Shown here in pieces: positions 26,467 through 35,421 of a stretch of 64,000 nt of DNA (positions are counted from its first letter, which is position 1; every line of letters begins with the position of its first letter). The position numbers were made by a program, and so were the translations under genes. The notes under the pieces are model-generated. The model was not told where the DNA came from and ran no database searches. It was given only the letters and a program-made list of their open reading frames with translations. The stretch is from Hyphomicrobiaceae bacterium UBA7697 (GTDB taxonomy: Bacteria; Pseudomonadota; Alphaproteobacteria; Rhizobiales; Methyloligellaceae), in NCBI GenBank assembly GCA_002482645.1, contig DLGJ01000005.1, positions 675,437 through 739,436 of the forward strand, given 5' to 3'.

Positions 26467-27054
26467 ATGGCCTTGCTGCGAGCTGCTACCCCAAGTGATT
26501 TCGGGCCGGTTCTGGAGACCGGCCGTGTGGTGCTGCGCGCTCCGCAAATGTCCGACTATCCGGCTTGGGCGGAACTTCGGGGCTCCAGCCGCGAATTCCT
26601 CGTTCCGTGGGAACCGCGATGGGCTCCGGACGAGTTGTCCCGCTCCGCGTTCCGCCGGCGCCTGCGCCACTATTTGCGCGACATGCGCGAGGACATGGGC
26701 TACGCGTTGTTCGTTTATGATGCGCAGTCGGCCGCGCTCGTGGGGGGACTCACCTTGTGCAACGTGCGCCGGGGCGTCACGCAGTCCTGCACCCTTGGCT
26801 ATTGGGTCGGAGTCAAGTTTGCCCAGCAGGGCTATATGACGGCGGCGGTTCGCGCGATCGTGCCGTTTGTCTTCGACTCGCTCGAATTGCATCGCCTCGA
26901 GGCGGCGTGTCTGCCGACGAATACGGCGTCCATGCGTCTTCTGGAACGGGTAGGGTTCAAGCGCGAGGGGCTCGCGCGCCGCTATTTGCGTATCAACGGC
27001 GAGTGGCGCGATCATGTGCTTTATGCACTCCTGGAAACGGACCGGTGCGGCTAG
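26467..27054 (+). CDS. GNAT family N-acetyltransferase, RimJ-like
   Basis: A 195-residue acetyltransferase of the type that modifies protein N-termini (RimJ/RimI class). TGRVVLRAPQMSDYPAWAEL is the opening of the fold; TLGYWVGVKFAQQGYMTAAV carries the acetyl-CoA loop, and LEAACLPTNTASMRLLERVG and FKREGLARRYLRINGEW complete it. It lies 15 bases after the M16 peptidase gene and 12 before the GGDEF-EAL gene. RimJ is the closest recognised relative; the substrate is uncertain. Confidence 0.87.
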   Translation: MALLRAATPSDFGPVLETGRVVLRAPQMSDYPAWAELRGSSREFLVPWEPRWAPDELSRSAFRRRLRHYLRDMREDMGYALFVYDAQSAALVGGLTLCNVRRGVTQSCTLGYWVGVKFAQQGYMTAAVRAIVPFVFDSLELHRLEAACLPTNTASMRLLERVGFKREGLARRYLRINGEWRDHVLYALLETDRCG

Positions 27055-27066
27055 GGGGAACGGAGG

Positions 27067-30000
27067 GTGACTGTGGCCACATACGGCTCGGCTAGCGCTC
27101 GAAGCGCCGCGCCAAGACGCGCAGTGCCAAGACGCTCAGTGCCAAGACGCTCGGTGCCAAGACGCTCGGCGTTCCGGCAACGGTGCCGGGCCGGCGCGCT
27201 TGCGGCCGCCCAGGCGCTGCTGCTCGCGCTGTGGCTGCTGCTGCCGCCCTTGGCCGGCATTGCGAGCGCCATCGAGGCCATCCCTGTCGACCCCGACGCG
27301 CCCAAGGTTGAAGTCACCACCAAGGGGGAACTCTACGAGGGCCGTGGCGACCGGCTTCAAATCGAGACGGCGCCAGGCCCCGACGGCTATGTCGGCCGGA
27401 TGGCGGTACCGGCCTCGACCCCCGGCACCGATCCGAGCTGGCTGGTGTTCGCGCTTTCGAATCCGACGGACGAGCGCATCGTGCGCTGGCTCGTCGCGCC
27501 GCGTTACACCTTGGCGAATTCGGGCGTGTTCCGGCCCGAGCTCGACGCACCGCGCATCACGGCGGTGACCCCGTCTCTCGGCTTCCGGCCGGAGCTGTTG
27601 CAAAGCGATCGCGCCGACATGTTCCGGGTGACGCTGGAACCGGGCCAAACCGTGACTTATGCGGCCGAGCTGGCCTCGTCCAAGGTTCCGCAACTCACGT
27701 TGTGGACGCCGAAATTCTATCAGGCGAAGCAACAGGACAGCATGTTGTTCAAAGGCGTGCTGCTCGGCATCACCGGCCTTCTTGCGATCTTCTTGACGGC
27801 GATTTTTGCCGCCAACCATCGCGCGATCTTTCCGGCGACCGCGCTCGTGGCCTGGGCCGCGCTGATTTATTTCTGCGTCGACTTCGGGTTCTGGAACAAG
27901 CTGTTCCCCGTTGGCCCGGATCGTACGGCGACCTATCGCGCGGCGGCGGAGGCGGGGCTCGTGGCGAGCCTTGCGCTGTTCCTCTATACGTTCTTGCGCA
28001 TCGGCCTATGGCACGTGTGGATCAAGACCGTGTTCTGGGTGTGGATCGCGGCCCAATTCGCGCTCGTCGCGGTCGCGATCGTCGATGCGCAGACGGCGGC
28101 AGGCCTTGCGCGGGCCTCGACCCTTGTGATTGCCGGCGTCGGAACCGTTTTGATCGCCTATTTCGCGTTGCGCGGTCAGGACCGCGCCATGTCGCTGATC
28201 CCGAGCTGGATGCTGCTGATCGTTTGGCTGTTCGGGGCCACGATGATCGTCACCGGAAAGCTCTCCGGCGAGGTCGTCGGATCGAGCCTCATCGCCGGGC
28301 TTGTTCTCATTCTCGTCTTGCTCGGCTTCACTGTCACCCAATTCGCTTTCCATACGGGCGGATCGGCGATGAGCCTCGGCCCGCCGAGCCTCGTTCAGAT
28401 GAAGTCCCTGGCGGTCGACGGTTCCGGCACCCAGGTGTTCCAATGGCATGCCGGGCGCGATCTCATCACCGTTGGACACGAGGTGGAGTCCGAACTCGGG
28501 CTCGAACCTGGGGCGTTGAACGTCTCGGTCGACGAATTCCTGAAGCATATGCACGCTTCGGATCGGGAGCGCTTCAAACTGCTGATGCAGTCGCTGCAGG
28601 ATAGGAAAGGCGGGTCGTTCCAGACGGATTTTCGGCTGCGCCGCCACGACGGAACCTATCTTTGGTACGAGCTCAACGCGCAAGCGGCGCACAACGAGAA
28701 TGTGCGGCTGCTGCGTTGTGTCGGTCTGTTGCGCGACGTGACGAACATCAAGCGCTCGCACGAGCGTCTGATGCACGATGCGGTGCATGACAGCCTGACG
28801 GGGCTCCCCAACCGCGAGCTGTTCATGGATCGCTTGCAGGGCGCGATCACGCGCGCGGCGGAGGGGCAATCGATCCGGCCGACGGTGCTCGTCATCGACA
28901 TCGACCGCTTCAAGAACGTCAACAAGAGTTTCGGTCTCGTCATCGGCGACTCGATGCTGCTGACACTCGGGCGCCGTCTCGCGAGGCACCTCAATCCGCA
29001 GGATACGCTTGCGCGTCTCGGCGGCGATCAGTTCGCGATCCTTCTGATTTCCGACAGCGATCCGCATCACGTCGCGACTTTGGCCGAGCGGGTGCGGCGC
29101 GCGCTGCGCACGCCGATGAAGATCAGCGCCAAGGAGATCATCCTCACCGCGTCCATCGGCATTGTCGTTCACGACGGATCGCAGGCCTCCGCGCAGGAAA
29201 TGGTGCACGATGGCGAGGTCGCGATGCTTCGTGCGAAGCGTAAAGGCGCGGACCGCATCGAGATCTTCAATCCGGCCATGCGCACGGAGGAGGAGAATCG
29301 CCTGCCGCTTGAGAGCGAGCTGCGCATGGCGCTTCAGCGTCAGCAGATTTCCGTTCTCTACCAGCCCATCACCCGGCTTGCGTCGAACCAGCTCGCGGGC
29401 TTCGAAGCGCTCATGCGCTGGGATCATCCGACACGGGGGCGTTTGGCGCCGCAGGACTTCATTCCTCTTGCCGAGGAGTCGGGGCTGATCGTCGAGCTCG
29501 GCAGCTACGTTCTCAGCCAGGCGTTGGACGAGGCGGCGACGTGGCATCGCGTGCTGCCGCGCGATCGCGATCCGCTGTTCGTCAGCGTCAATGTCTCGAG
29601 CCGCCAGCTATTCCGCCAAGACATGGTGCAAGAGATCAGGCTGCTCCTGGCGCGCGAGCAGGTCGCCCGCGGAACGCTGAAGCTCGAAGTGACCGAGTCG
29701 CTGGTAATGGAGAACCCCGAGCGCGCGGTCGAGATCCTCACCTGGCTCAAGACGTATGGAGCGAGTCTCGCGCTCGACGATTTCGGCACCGGCTACAGCT
29801 CGCTCAGCTATCTGCACCGCTTCCCGTTCGATATCATCAAGGTGGACAAGTCGCTCGTGCATGACAGCGCGCACAACGATCAGACGCCGCTGATCCTTCG
29901 TTCGGTGGTTGCGCTCGCGCATGAGCTCGGCAAGGAAGTCGTGGCCGAGGGAGTCGAGACCCAGTCCGATGCAAGCTATCTGCGTTCCATCGGCTGCGAG

Positions 30001-30198
30001 TTCGGTCAGGGCTTCTATTACGGCGAGCCGATGTCGGCGCGCGATGTCGGCGCGCTGCTCAACGCGCTCGCCAATCATCGCAAACGCAAAGAACGCGAAA
30101 GGGCGCACGGCACCGAAACGCCGCCGGATATCGAGGTCGAACCGCAGACCCAAACCGATCTTCGCGCGTTGCCGGGGCCGACCACCGCCCAGGCATAG
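27067..30198 (+). CDS. Membrane PAS-GGDEF-EAL signalling protein, degenerate GGDEF
   Basis: A 1043-residue cyclic-di-GMP protein. It has an Arg-rich N-terminus (about 12-42), a signal or first helix (43-68), a periplasmic domain (about 70-225), about seven membrane helices (226-430), a PAS domain (about 443-565), a GGDEF domain (about 572-735) and an EAL domain (about 750-1005). The GGDEF loop reads GGDQF (652-656), so diguanylate cyclase activity is doubtful. EAL motifs are intact: FEALMRW (779-785), DDFGTGYSSL (904-913) and VAEGVET (959-965), so it is probably a phosphodiesterase. The start may be GTG 27067 or, better placed after GGAGG, GTG 27073. Confidence 0.9.
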   Translation: MTVATYGSASARSAAPRRAVPRRSVPRRSVPRRSAFRQRCRAGALAAAQALLLALWLLLPPLAGIASAIEAIPVDPDAPKVEVTTKGELYEGRGDRLQIETAPGPDGYVGRMAVPASTPGTDPSWLVFALSNPTDERIVRWLVAPRYTLANSGVFRPELDAPRITAVTPSLGFRPELLQSDRADMFRVTLEPGQTVTYAAELASSKVPQLTLWTPKFYQAKQQDSMLFKGVLLGITGLLAIFLTAIFAANHRAIFPATALVAWAALIYFCVDFGFWNKLFPVGPDRTATYRAAAEAGLVASLALFLYTFLRIGLWHVWIKTVFWVWIAAQFALVAVAIVDAQTAAGLARASTLVIAGVGTVLIAYFALRGQDRAMSLIPSWMLLIVWLFGATMIVTGKLSGEVVGSSLIAGLVLILVLLGFTVTQFAFHTGGSAMSLGPPSLVQMKSLAVDGSGTQVFQWHAGRDLITVGHEVESELGLEPGALNVSVDEFLKHMHASDRERFKLLMQSLQDRKGGSFQTDFRLRRHDGTYLWYELNAQAAHNENVRLLRCVGLLRDVTNIKRSHERLMHDAVHDSLTGLPNRELFMDRLQGAITRAAEGQSIRPTVLVIDIDRFKNVNKSFGLVIGDSMLLTLGRRLARHLNPQDTLARLGGDQFAILLISDSDPHHVATLAERVRRALRTPMKISAKEIILTASIGIVVHDGSQASAQEMVHDGEVAMLRAKRKGADRIEIFNPAMRTEEENRLPLESELRMALQRQQISVLYQPITRLASNQLAGFEALMRWDHPTRGRLAPQDFIPLAEESGLIVELGSYVLSQALDEAATWHRVLPRDRDPLFVSVNVSSRQLFRQDMVQEIRLLLAREQVARGTLKLEVTESLVMENPERAVEILTWLKTYGASLALDDFGTGYSSLSYLHRFPFDIIKVDKSLVHDSAHNDQTPLILRSVVALAHELGKEVVAEGVETQSDASYLRSIGCEFGQGFYYGEPMSARDVGALLNALANHRKRKERERAHGTETPPDIEVEPQTQTDLRALPGPTTAQA
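27111..27170 (+). repeat. Four 15-bp tandem repeats inside the GGDEF-EAL gene
   Basis: Units begin GCCAAGACGC at 27111, 27126, 27141 and 27156 with a period of exactly 15 bases; unit bodies differ by only one or two bases. In frame they encode repeats of V/A-P-R-R-S/A. Because 15 is a multiple of three, copy-number change would alter the length of the basic N-terminal segment without a frameshift. Confidence 0.85.
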
Positions 30199-30262
30199 CG
30201 CACCGGTCGAGCCGGGCTTTCGCTTTATCCCTTTGCCGATATATCGAAATCCGCTTGCGCCG

Positions 30263-30868
30263 CTAGGCGTGGCCCGCATCGTTGACGAGACGAATGGGGT
30301 CGACGCCGAGTCTGTCGAGTGCGCGGTTGTACTTCCGGTCGATAGCCGCATCGAACACCAACTCGGGGTCCGCCGGACAGTTGAGCCAGCCGTTGGACTG
30401 AATCTCGTCCTCAAGCTGACCGGGCGCCCAGCCGGCATAGCCCAGAGCCAGCAGCGCCTTGGCCGGTCCGCTGCCTTTCGCGATGTCCCGCAGGATGTCG
30501 ACCGTTGCCGTCAGACACACGCTGTCATTGATGGGGAGCGTGCTGTCCGCCTTGAAATAGTCGGCGCTGTGCAGCACGAATCCGCGTCCGGTTTCCACGG
30601 GACCGCCGAGATAGACATCCATGGCGTTCAGAGCGGACGGCAAGGAAATGCGATCTTCCGATGGAACGATTTTCAACTGCTCCAACAATTCGGCGAAGCT
30701 GATATTCGGCGCCCGCTGATTGATGATGATGCCCATCGCCCCTTCCGAGGAATGGGCGCAGAGATAAATCACGGAGCGCGAGAACCGCGGGTCTCCCATC
30801 GATGGCATCGCAATGAGGAGCTGTCCGTCCAGATAGCCTTCGTCATCCGATTGAAGGTCCAAATCCAT
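30263..30868 (-). CDS. UPF0301 (YqgE/AlgH) family protein
   Basis: A 201-residue soluble protein of the AlgH/YqgE family, whose biochemical role is unsettled. The family pattern is plain: YLDGQLLIAMPSMGDPRFSR, VIYLCAHSSEGAMGIIINQ, VYLGGPVETGRGFVLHS and LLALGYAGWAPGQLEDEI. It is transcribed divergently from the DsbD N-domain gene. No signal peptide is present. Confidence 0.92.
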   Translation of the reverse strand: MDLDLQSDDEGYLDGQLLIAMPSMGDPRFSRSVIYLCAHSSEGAMGIIINQRAPNISFAELLEQLKIVPSEDRISLPSALNAMDVYLGGPVETGRGFVLHSADYFKADSTLPINDSVCLTATVDILRDIAKGSGPAKALLALGYAGWAPGQLEDEIQSNGWLNCPADPELVFDAAIDRKYNRALDRLGVDPIRLVNDAGHA

Positions 30869-30938
30869 CCCAACATGCTACAGCAGTTCTCGGTTGAGGG
30901 AAGAGGGAACGGTGAAATAAGGCAGGGCCGGGCGTTCA

Positions 30939-30965
30939 GGTCACGGCACTCACAAAACCGTGACC
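30939..30965. promoter_or_regulatory. Inverted repeat in the divergent algH-type / DsbD-N gap
   Basis: GGTCACGG (30939-30946) and CCGTGACC (30958-30965) are perfect 8-bp inverted copies around 11 bases. The gap between the divergent starts is 154 bases, so this could be a shared operator; the CCCTTT that follows also permits a weak transcript end. Confidence 0.4.
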
Positions 30966-31022
30966 CTTTAGGAATTTACTCGGGCTCGCGCGGATCGCGG
31001 GTAACGAGTAGATTGCCGAACG

Positions 31023-31898
31023 ATGTTGAACTTTAGGATGATTCGCGCATCGACGAGTCGAAGGTGCCGTGCCTTTTTGGCGGTTGCGATCCTATGTTGC
31101 ACGGGTCTTTCCAGTGGCGTCGAGGCGGCACAGCCCGGTCAGTCGCCATGGGTCGATCAGACCAATTCGAAGGTACGCCTCGTCAGCGGAACGCTTAGTG
31201 AAGATAGCAATTCCGCTCTTTATGCGGGCGTCCAGCTGCGCATGGACCCAGGGTGGAAAACCTATTGGCGCAATCCCGGCGATTCCGGTGTGCCTCCGAG
31301 CTTCGATTGGTCGGGGTCAAAGAACCTGAAGCACGCCGAAGTGCTCTTTCCCATTCCGCACCGCTTCGCCGACGCCAACGGCACGGCGATCGGATATGAC
31401 GACGAGGTCGTCTTTCCGGTTCGAATTACGCCGAAGGACGCGGGCACGCCCGTCCAGCTGTCGCTGACACTCGACTATGGCCTGTGCAAAGAGTTGTGCA
31501 TTCCGAACTCGGTCGAACTGAACGCCAAACTCCCCGCCAATCTCGGCAAGGGCGACGCGGCTCTCATTCGGCAGGCGAAGGCGCGCATTCCGCAGCCCGC
31601 CGGCGACGGGGCGCTGCCGCGCATCGGCACGGTCACGGCCAAGCTGGACGGCCCCACGCCACGGCTCGAGTTCGAAGCGGTGTTCCCGGACGGTGCCACG
31701 AATACCGATCTCTTCGTCACCAGCGCGGAGATTCTGGTTCCGGTGCCCAAAGCGCTCGGGCCGCTGAAGGACGGCAAGCAGCGCTTCGCCGTCACCCTTG
31801 CATCGCCGGACGAAGCGGCCGCCGTCAAAGGAAAACCGCTGACATTCACCCTGGTCTCCGACCAAGGTGCGCGTGAGATGACGAAAATCGTTCCCTAG
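31023..31898 (+). CDS. Secreted stand-alone DsbD N-terminal-like domain protein
   Basis: A 291-residue protein with a signal peptide (to about residue 36) and a periplasmic domain resembling the N-terminal module of thiol:disulfide reductase DsbD. The redox pair is C155/C159 in YGLCKELCIPNS, the CxxxC spacing of nDsbD. MDPGWKTYWRNPGDSGVPP is also typical of this group. There is no membrane or thioredoxin domain, so electrons must come from a partner encoded elsewhere. A glycine-zipper lipoprotein and a peroxiredoxin follow. Confidence 0.82.
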   Translation: MLNFRMIRASTSRRCRAFLAVAILCCTGLSSGVEAAQPGQSPWVDQTNSKVRLVSGTLSEDSNSALYAGVQLRMDPGWKTYWRNPGDSGVPPSFDWSGSKNLKHAEVLFPIPHRFADANGTAIGYDDEVVFPVRITPKDAGTPVQLSLTLDYGLCKELCIPNSVELNAKLPANLGKGDAALIRQAKARIPQPAGDGALPRIGTVTAKLDGPTPRLEFEAVFPDGATNTDLFVTSAEILVPVPKALGPLKDGKQRFAVTLASPDEAAAVKGKPLTFTLVSDQGAREMTKIVP

Positions 31899-31908
31899 CC
31901 AGTTCGGT

Positions 31909-32094
31909 TCACCGTGCCACGCTCGGAGCCGTTGCGGCCCCCGCCGCGGCACCGGCAGCGGCCCCGATGGGACCCGCGATCGCCGCGCCGAAAACGCCAC
32001 CCACGGCCGCGCCGCCAACGCGCTTCTGGCCGGTTGTGCACCCGGCGGCCGACACGGCGAGCGCCGCGACAACGACGATAGTTTTCCAGTGCAT
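31909..32094 (-). CDS. Small glycine-zipper lipoprotein
   Basis: A 61-residue protein: MHWKTIVVVAALAVSAAGC ends in a clear lipobox (SAAGC), followed by TTGQKR and a Gly/Ala-rich zipper (GGAAVGGVFGAAIAGPIGAA). Such short osmotically inducible or outer-membrane lipoproteins are common and easily missed. It converges on the DsbD-like gene (10 bases apart) and diverges from the peroxiredoxin gene. The function is unknown. Confidence 0.75.
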   Translation of the reverse strand: MHWKTIVVVAALAVSAAGCTTGQKRVGGAAVGGVFGAAIAGPIGAAAGAAAGAATAPSVAR

Positions 32095-32228
32095 GGGTCC
32101 CCGTTATCTCCCTGTTCGGGGGATACAACGCCCATCCCTTGGCAACGTTCCAGGTTTGGTTGGCGCGCGTCCCGGCGACCCGGTATGGTGCCCTGCCGGC
32201 AAAACCAAGCAGTGAGGAGACGACCAGA

Positions 32229-32714
32229 ATGACGATCGTTCAAGGAGACAGCCTTCCCGACGCGACCTTTCGTATCGTTGGGCCCAATGGAATCGAGACG
32301 CTGAGCACGAAAGACGTGTTCGGCGGCAAGAAGGTCGTTCTGTTCGCTGTCCCCGGTGCCTTTACGCCGACGTGCCACCTCAAGCATCTTCCGGGATTCG
32401 TGTCCCAAGCCGGCGCGTTCAAAGCAAAAGGCGTGGATGACGTCGTCTGCGTTGCCGTCAACGATCCGTTCGTGCTCGAAGCCTGGGGCAAGGCGACGGG
32501 AGCCGGCGGCGCGGTGACGATCCTGTCCGATGGCAACGCGGAATTCACGAAGAAGATCGGCATGGATTTCGACGGTGGCGGAATCGGTCTCGGCACGCGC
32601 TCCAAGCGTTACGCGATGGTCGTCGAGGATGGCGTGGTCAAGGCGCTTCAGACCGAGGAGAATCCCGGTGTCGCGGAAGTCTCCTCCGCCGAAGCGATCC
32701 TCGCTGCGCTGTAA
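32229..32714 (+). CDS. Peroxiredoxin, Prx5 type
   Basis: A thiol peroxidase of 161 residues from ATG 32229, preceded by GTGAGGAGA. The peroxidatic cysteine is C49 in PGAFTPTCHLKHLPGF, the hallmark of the Prx5/AhpE-like hybrid type. GDSLPDATF opens the fold and GLGTRSKRYAMVVEDG closes it. It reduces hydrogen and alkyl peroxides; its reductant (glutathione/glutaredoxin or thioredoxin) cannot be read from sequence. It converges on rnhA with only 6 bases between stops. Confidence 0.92.
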   Translation: MTIVQGDSLPDATFRIVGPNGIETLSTKDVFGGKKVVLFAVPGAFTPTCHLKHLPGFVSQAGAFKAKGVDDVVCVAVNDPFVLEAWGKATGAGGAVTILSDGNAEFTKKIGMDFDGGGIGLGTRSKRYAMVVEDGVVKALQTEENPGVAEVSSAEAILAAL

Positions 32715-32720
32715 AAGGGT

Positions 32721-33173
32721 TCAGCTTCGGCCGAGGAACGGCGCCATGCCTTCGCGGGCCAATTCGTCGGCCCGCTCGTTCTCGTCATGGCCCGCATGAC
32801 CTTTGACCCAGTGCCAGTTCACACGGTGCCGGGCTTCGGCTTGCTCGAGCCGCTGCCATAGCTCGGCATTCTTGACGGGCTTCCTGTCGGCCGTGCGCCA
32901 GCCGTTTCGCTTCCAGCTCTTGATCCAGCTGGTGATGCCGCCGCGCAGATAGTTCGAGTCCGTATGAAGTTCGACATCCGACGGGCCCTTCAGGGCTTCC
33001 AAGGCTTCGATGGCCGCTGTCAATTCCATGCGGTTGTTGGTGGTTCGCGCCTCGCCGCCGTTGATCTCCTTGCGGTGGGGACCGGACTCCAAAATCGCCC
33101 CCCAGCCTCCCGGCCCGGGATTGCCGGAACACGCGCCGTCCGTATGAATGACGACCTTGGGGCGGCTGCTCAT
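32721..33173 (-). CDS. rnhA: Ribonuclease HI
   Basis: Cleaves RNA in RNA-DNA hybrids. 150 residues with IHTDGACSGNPGPGGWGAIL (D12), NNRMELTAAIEAL (Glu), LHTDSNYLRGGITSWI (Asp) and VKGHAGHDENERADELA (His and Asp), so the catalytic set is complete. It lies 10 bases downstream of the homoserine kinase gene on the same strand. A type 2 enzyme (rnhB) is also present at 48.5 kb. Confidence 0.96.
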   Translation of the reverse strand: MSSRPKVVIHTDGACSGNPGPGGWGAILESGPHRKEINGGEARTTNNRMELTAAIEALEALKGPSDVELHTDSNYLRGGITSWIKSWKRNGWRTADRKPVKNAELWQRLEQAEARHRVNWHWVKGHAGHDENERADELAREGMAPFLGRS

Positions 33174-33183
33174 CGCGGCGTCC

Positions 33184-34152
33184 TCAAGCGGATCCGAGAC
33201 CGTAGTCGCGATAGGAGCGCACCAGGCGGTGAAAGCGCAGCTTGCGCAAATACTCGCGCGGGTCCTTGGTCTTCACCAGCGCGTTGGCATCCGTATTGAG
33301 AAAGTCGTACGTGCGGGTCAACAGAAAGCGCAGCGCGGCGCCGCGCGCGAGGAGGGGAAGCGCATCGAGCTCGGCGTCCGTCAAGGGCCGCTCCTCGCCG
33401 TATGCCTGCAACATCGCGCGTGCCTTGGTGACGTTGAACGACGCATCGGGCTCGAAGCACCAGGCGTTCAGACAGACCGCCAAGTCATAGGCGAGCATGT
33501 CGTTGCAGGCGAAGTAGAAGTCGATCAGACCCGACAGCGTGTCGCCGAGAAAGAATACATTGTCGGGAAACAGATCGGCGTGAATCACGCTGACCGGCAA
33601 GTCGGTCCGCCATTGGCCGCCGAGAAAATCGAGCTCGCCGGCGATCTCGTCGCGCAGGCCGGGGATCACGGTGTCGGCCTGGTCGCGGACGTCGTCGAAC
33701 AGTGCGCGCCAACCGGGCAGCGAAAGGTCGTTGTCCCGGCGCATGGGAAAATCGAGGCCCGCGCGATGAAACTTCGCGAGCGCGGTGCCGAGCTCCGTGC
33801 AATGGACGATTCCGGGGCGCCGGATCCAAACGCCCTCCAAGAAGCTGATGAGGGCGGCAGGGCGTCCGGCGAGTTCCCGCAAGACGCGGCCGTCACGGTC
33901 GCGAACCGGCAAGGGGCAGGTAATTCCGGCCGCCGCCAGGTGCTCCATCAGCGAAAGGAAGTAGGGGAGATCGTTGGACCGCACGCGCTTCTCGTAGAGC
34001 GTGAGAATGTACGGACCCGCCCCGGTATGGACGAGATAGTTGGTGTTCTCGACGCCTTCGGCGATGCCCTTGAACGATGTCAGGGCGCCGATGTCGTAGC
34101 TTGCGATGAAGGCTTCCAGCTCCTCGTCGCTAACGTCGGTGTAAACAGCCAT
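33184..34152 (-). CDS. thrB: Homoserine kinase (ThrB, aminoglycoside-phosphotransferase fold)
   Basis: Phosphorylates homoserine, the step before threonine synthase. 322 residues of the APH-like ThrB type found in Alphaproteobacteria, not the GHMP type. GIAEGVENTNYLVHT near the N-terminus, VIHADLFPDNVFF with the catalytic Asp, and GLIDFYFACNDMLAYDLAV with the metal-binding Asp are visible. Its ATG directly abuts the ispH stop (TAG then ATG), and rnhA follows. Confidence 0.92.
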   Translation of the reverse strand: MAVYTDVSDEELEAFIASYDIGALTSFKGIAEGVENTNYLVHTGAGPYILTLYEKRVRSNDLPYFLSLMEHLAAAGITCPLPVRDRDGRVLRELAGRPAALISFLEGVWIRRPGIVHCTELGTALAKFHRAGLDFPMRRDNDLSLPGWRALFDDVRDQADTVIPGLRDEIAGELDFLGGQWRTDLPVSVIHADLFPDNVFFLGDTLSGLIDFYFACNDMLAYDLAVCLNAWCFEPDASFNVTKARAMLQAYGEERPLTDAELDALPLLARGAALRFLLTRTYDFLNTDANALVKTKDPREYLRKLRFHRLVRSYRDYGLGSA

Positions 34153-35145
34153 CTATGCCGCCGGCACTTCTCGCAATTGACGCGGGAGCTTGAAGGAGAT
34201 GTTCTCCTGCGCGGTCGTCACGGTCTCCACCGTGACGTCGAAGCGCTCGGCGAACGCATCGATCATGCTGTCCACCAGGACTTCCGGAGCGGAGGCGCCC
34301 GCCGTCACGCCGAGGCTGCTTATACCCTCGAACTCGCTCCAATCGATTTCGCTACTGCGCTCCACGAGCATGGCGCGCGGACAGCCGGCCCGCTCGGCGA
34401 CCTCGACGAGGCGCAGCGAATTCGAGCTGTTCGGAGACCCGACCACGATCATCCGCTCGCAGTTGGGCGCGATCCGTTTGACCGCATCCTGCCGGTTGGT
34501 CGTCGCGTAACAGATGTCGTCCTTGCGGGGAATGACAATGGCGGGGAACCGATCCTGCAGGATCGCCAGGATGTCGCGCGTATCGTCGACGGACAATGTG
34601 GTTTGGGTGATGACCGCGAGCTTCGTGGGGTCCTTGGGGCTGAAGCAGTTCGCATCGTCGATCGTCTCGATCAGATGCACGGCGCCTTGCGGCAATTGAC
34701 CCGTCGTGCCGACGACTTCGGGATGACCCGCGTGGCCGATCAACAAAATCTCCTGGCCGCGCTCGAACAGACGTTCCGCCTCGATGTGAACCTTGGACAC
34801 GAGCGGGCATGTCGCGTCCAGCACGAACATGCGGCGGTTGCGTGCCGCCGCCGGAACGGATTTCGGAACGCCATGGGCCGAGAAGACGATGGGCGCATCC
34901 GTTTCGGGAATCTCATCCAGTTCCTCGACGAAGACCGCACCTTTCGCCTTCAGCGAATCGACCACATACCGGTTATGCACGATGGCGTGGCGGACATAGA
35001 CCGGCGCGCCGTATTTCTGAAGCGCCAGCTCGACGATCTGAATCGCCCGATCGACGCCCGCGCAGAACCCGCGCGGCGATGCGAGATAGATCGTCAAAGG
35101 CGGACGGCCGTCATGCCGTGGCTTTGCTGGATGAGTACCAGTCAT
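34153..35145 (-). CDS. ispH: 4-hydroxy-3-methylbut-2-enyl diphosphate reductase
   Basis: The last enzyme of the MEP isoprenoid pathway, an iron-sulfur protein giving IPP and DMAPP. ATG 35145 (MTGTHPAKPRHDGRPP) preceded by GGAG gives 330 residues; the longer frame to 35277 has no family support. The three cluster cysteines are C28 (PRGFCAGVDRA), C113 (DATCPLVSKVH) and C212 (DDICYATTNRQ). It is first in a tight run with thrB and rnhA. Confidence 0.95.
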   Translation of the reverse strand: MTGTHPAKPRHDGRPPLTIYLASPRGFCAGVDRAIQIVELALQKYGAPVYVRHAIVHNRYVVDSLKAKGAVFVEELDEIPETDAPIVFSAHGVPKSVPAAARNRRMFVLDATCPLVSKVHIEAERLFERGQEILLIGHAGHPEVVGTTGQLPQGAVHLIETIDDANCFSPKDPTKLAVITQTTLSVDDTRDILAILQDRFPAIVIPRKDDICYATTNRQDAVKRIAPNCERMIVVGSPNSSNSLRLVEVAERAGCPRAMLVERSSEIDWSEFEGISSLGVTAGASAPEVLVDSMIDAFAERFDVTVETVTTAQENISFKLPRQLREVPAA

Positions 35146-35421
35146 CGACGCTCCAGATATGCGGTTCCTCGGACTATAATGGCCCCATTTCAGCCTAAAA
35201 CGGCGCCAAGTTTGGTCCCTAAAGACATTTCCGTCTCCGGCCGGTGAATCCAACACTGGTCTTGTAGGGACCGGCACGGGCCGATAGTTTCGGCACCAAT
35301 GATGGCCCGGAAGTGCCCCGGTCGTTCAAAATGCACGTCGCGGCGCGCTCGGGCATATCAGGCTCGGACGCCGGGCATGTCAAGCGAAGGACGGCGAGAG
35401 GTGAGGCGCGGAGACAGGCGG

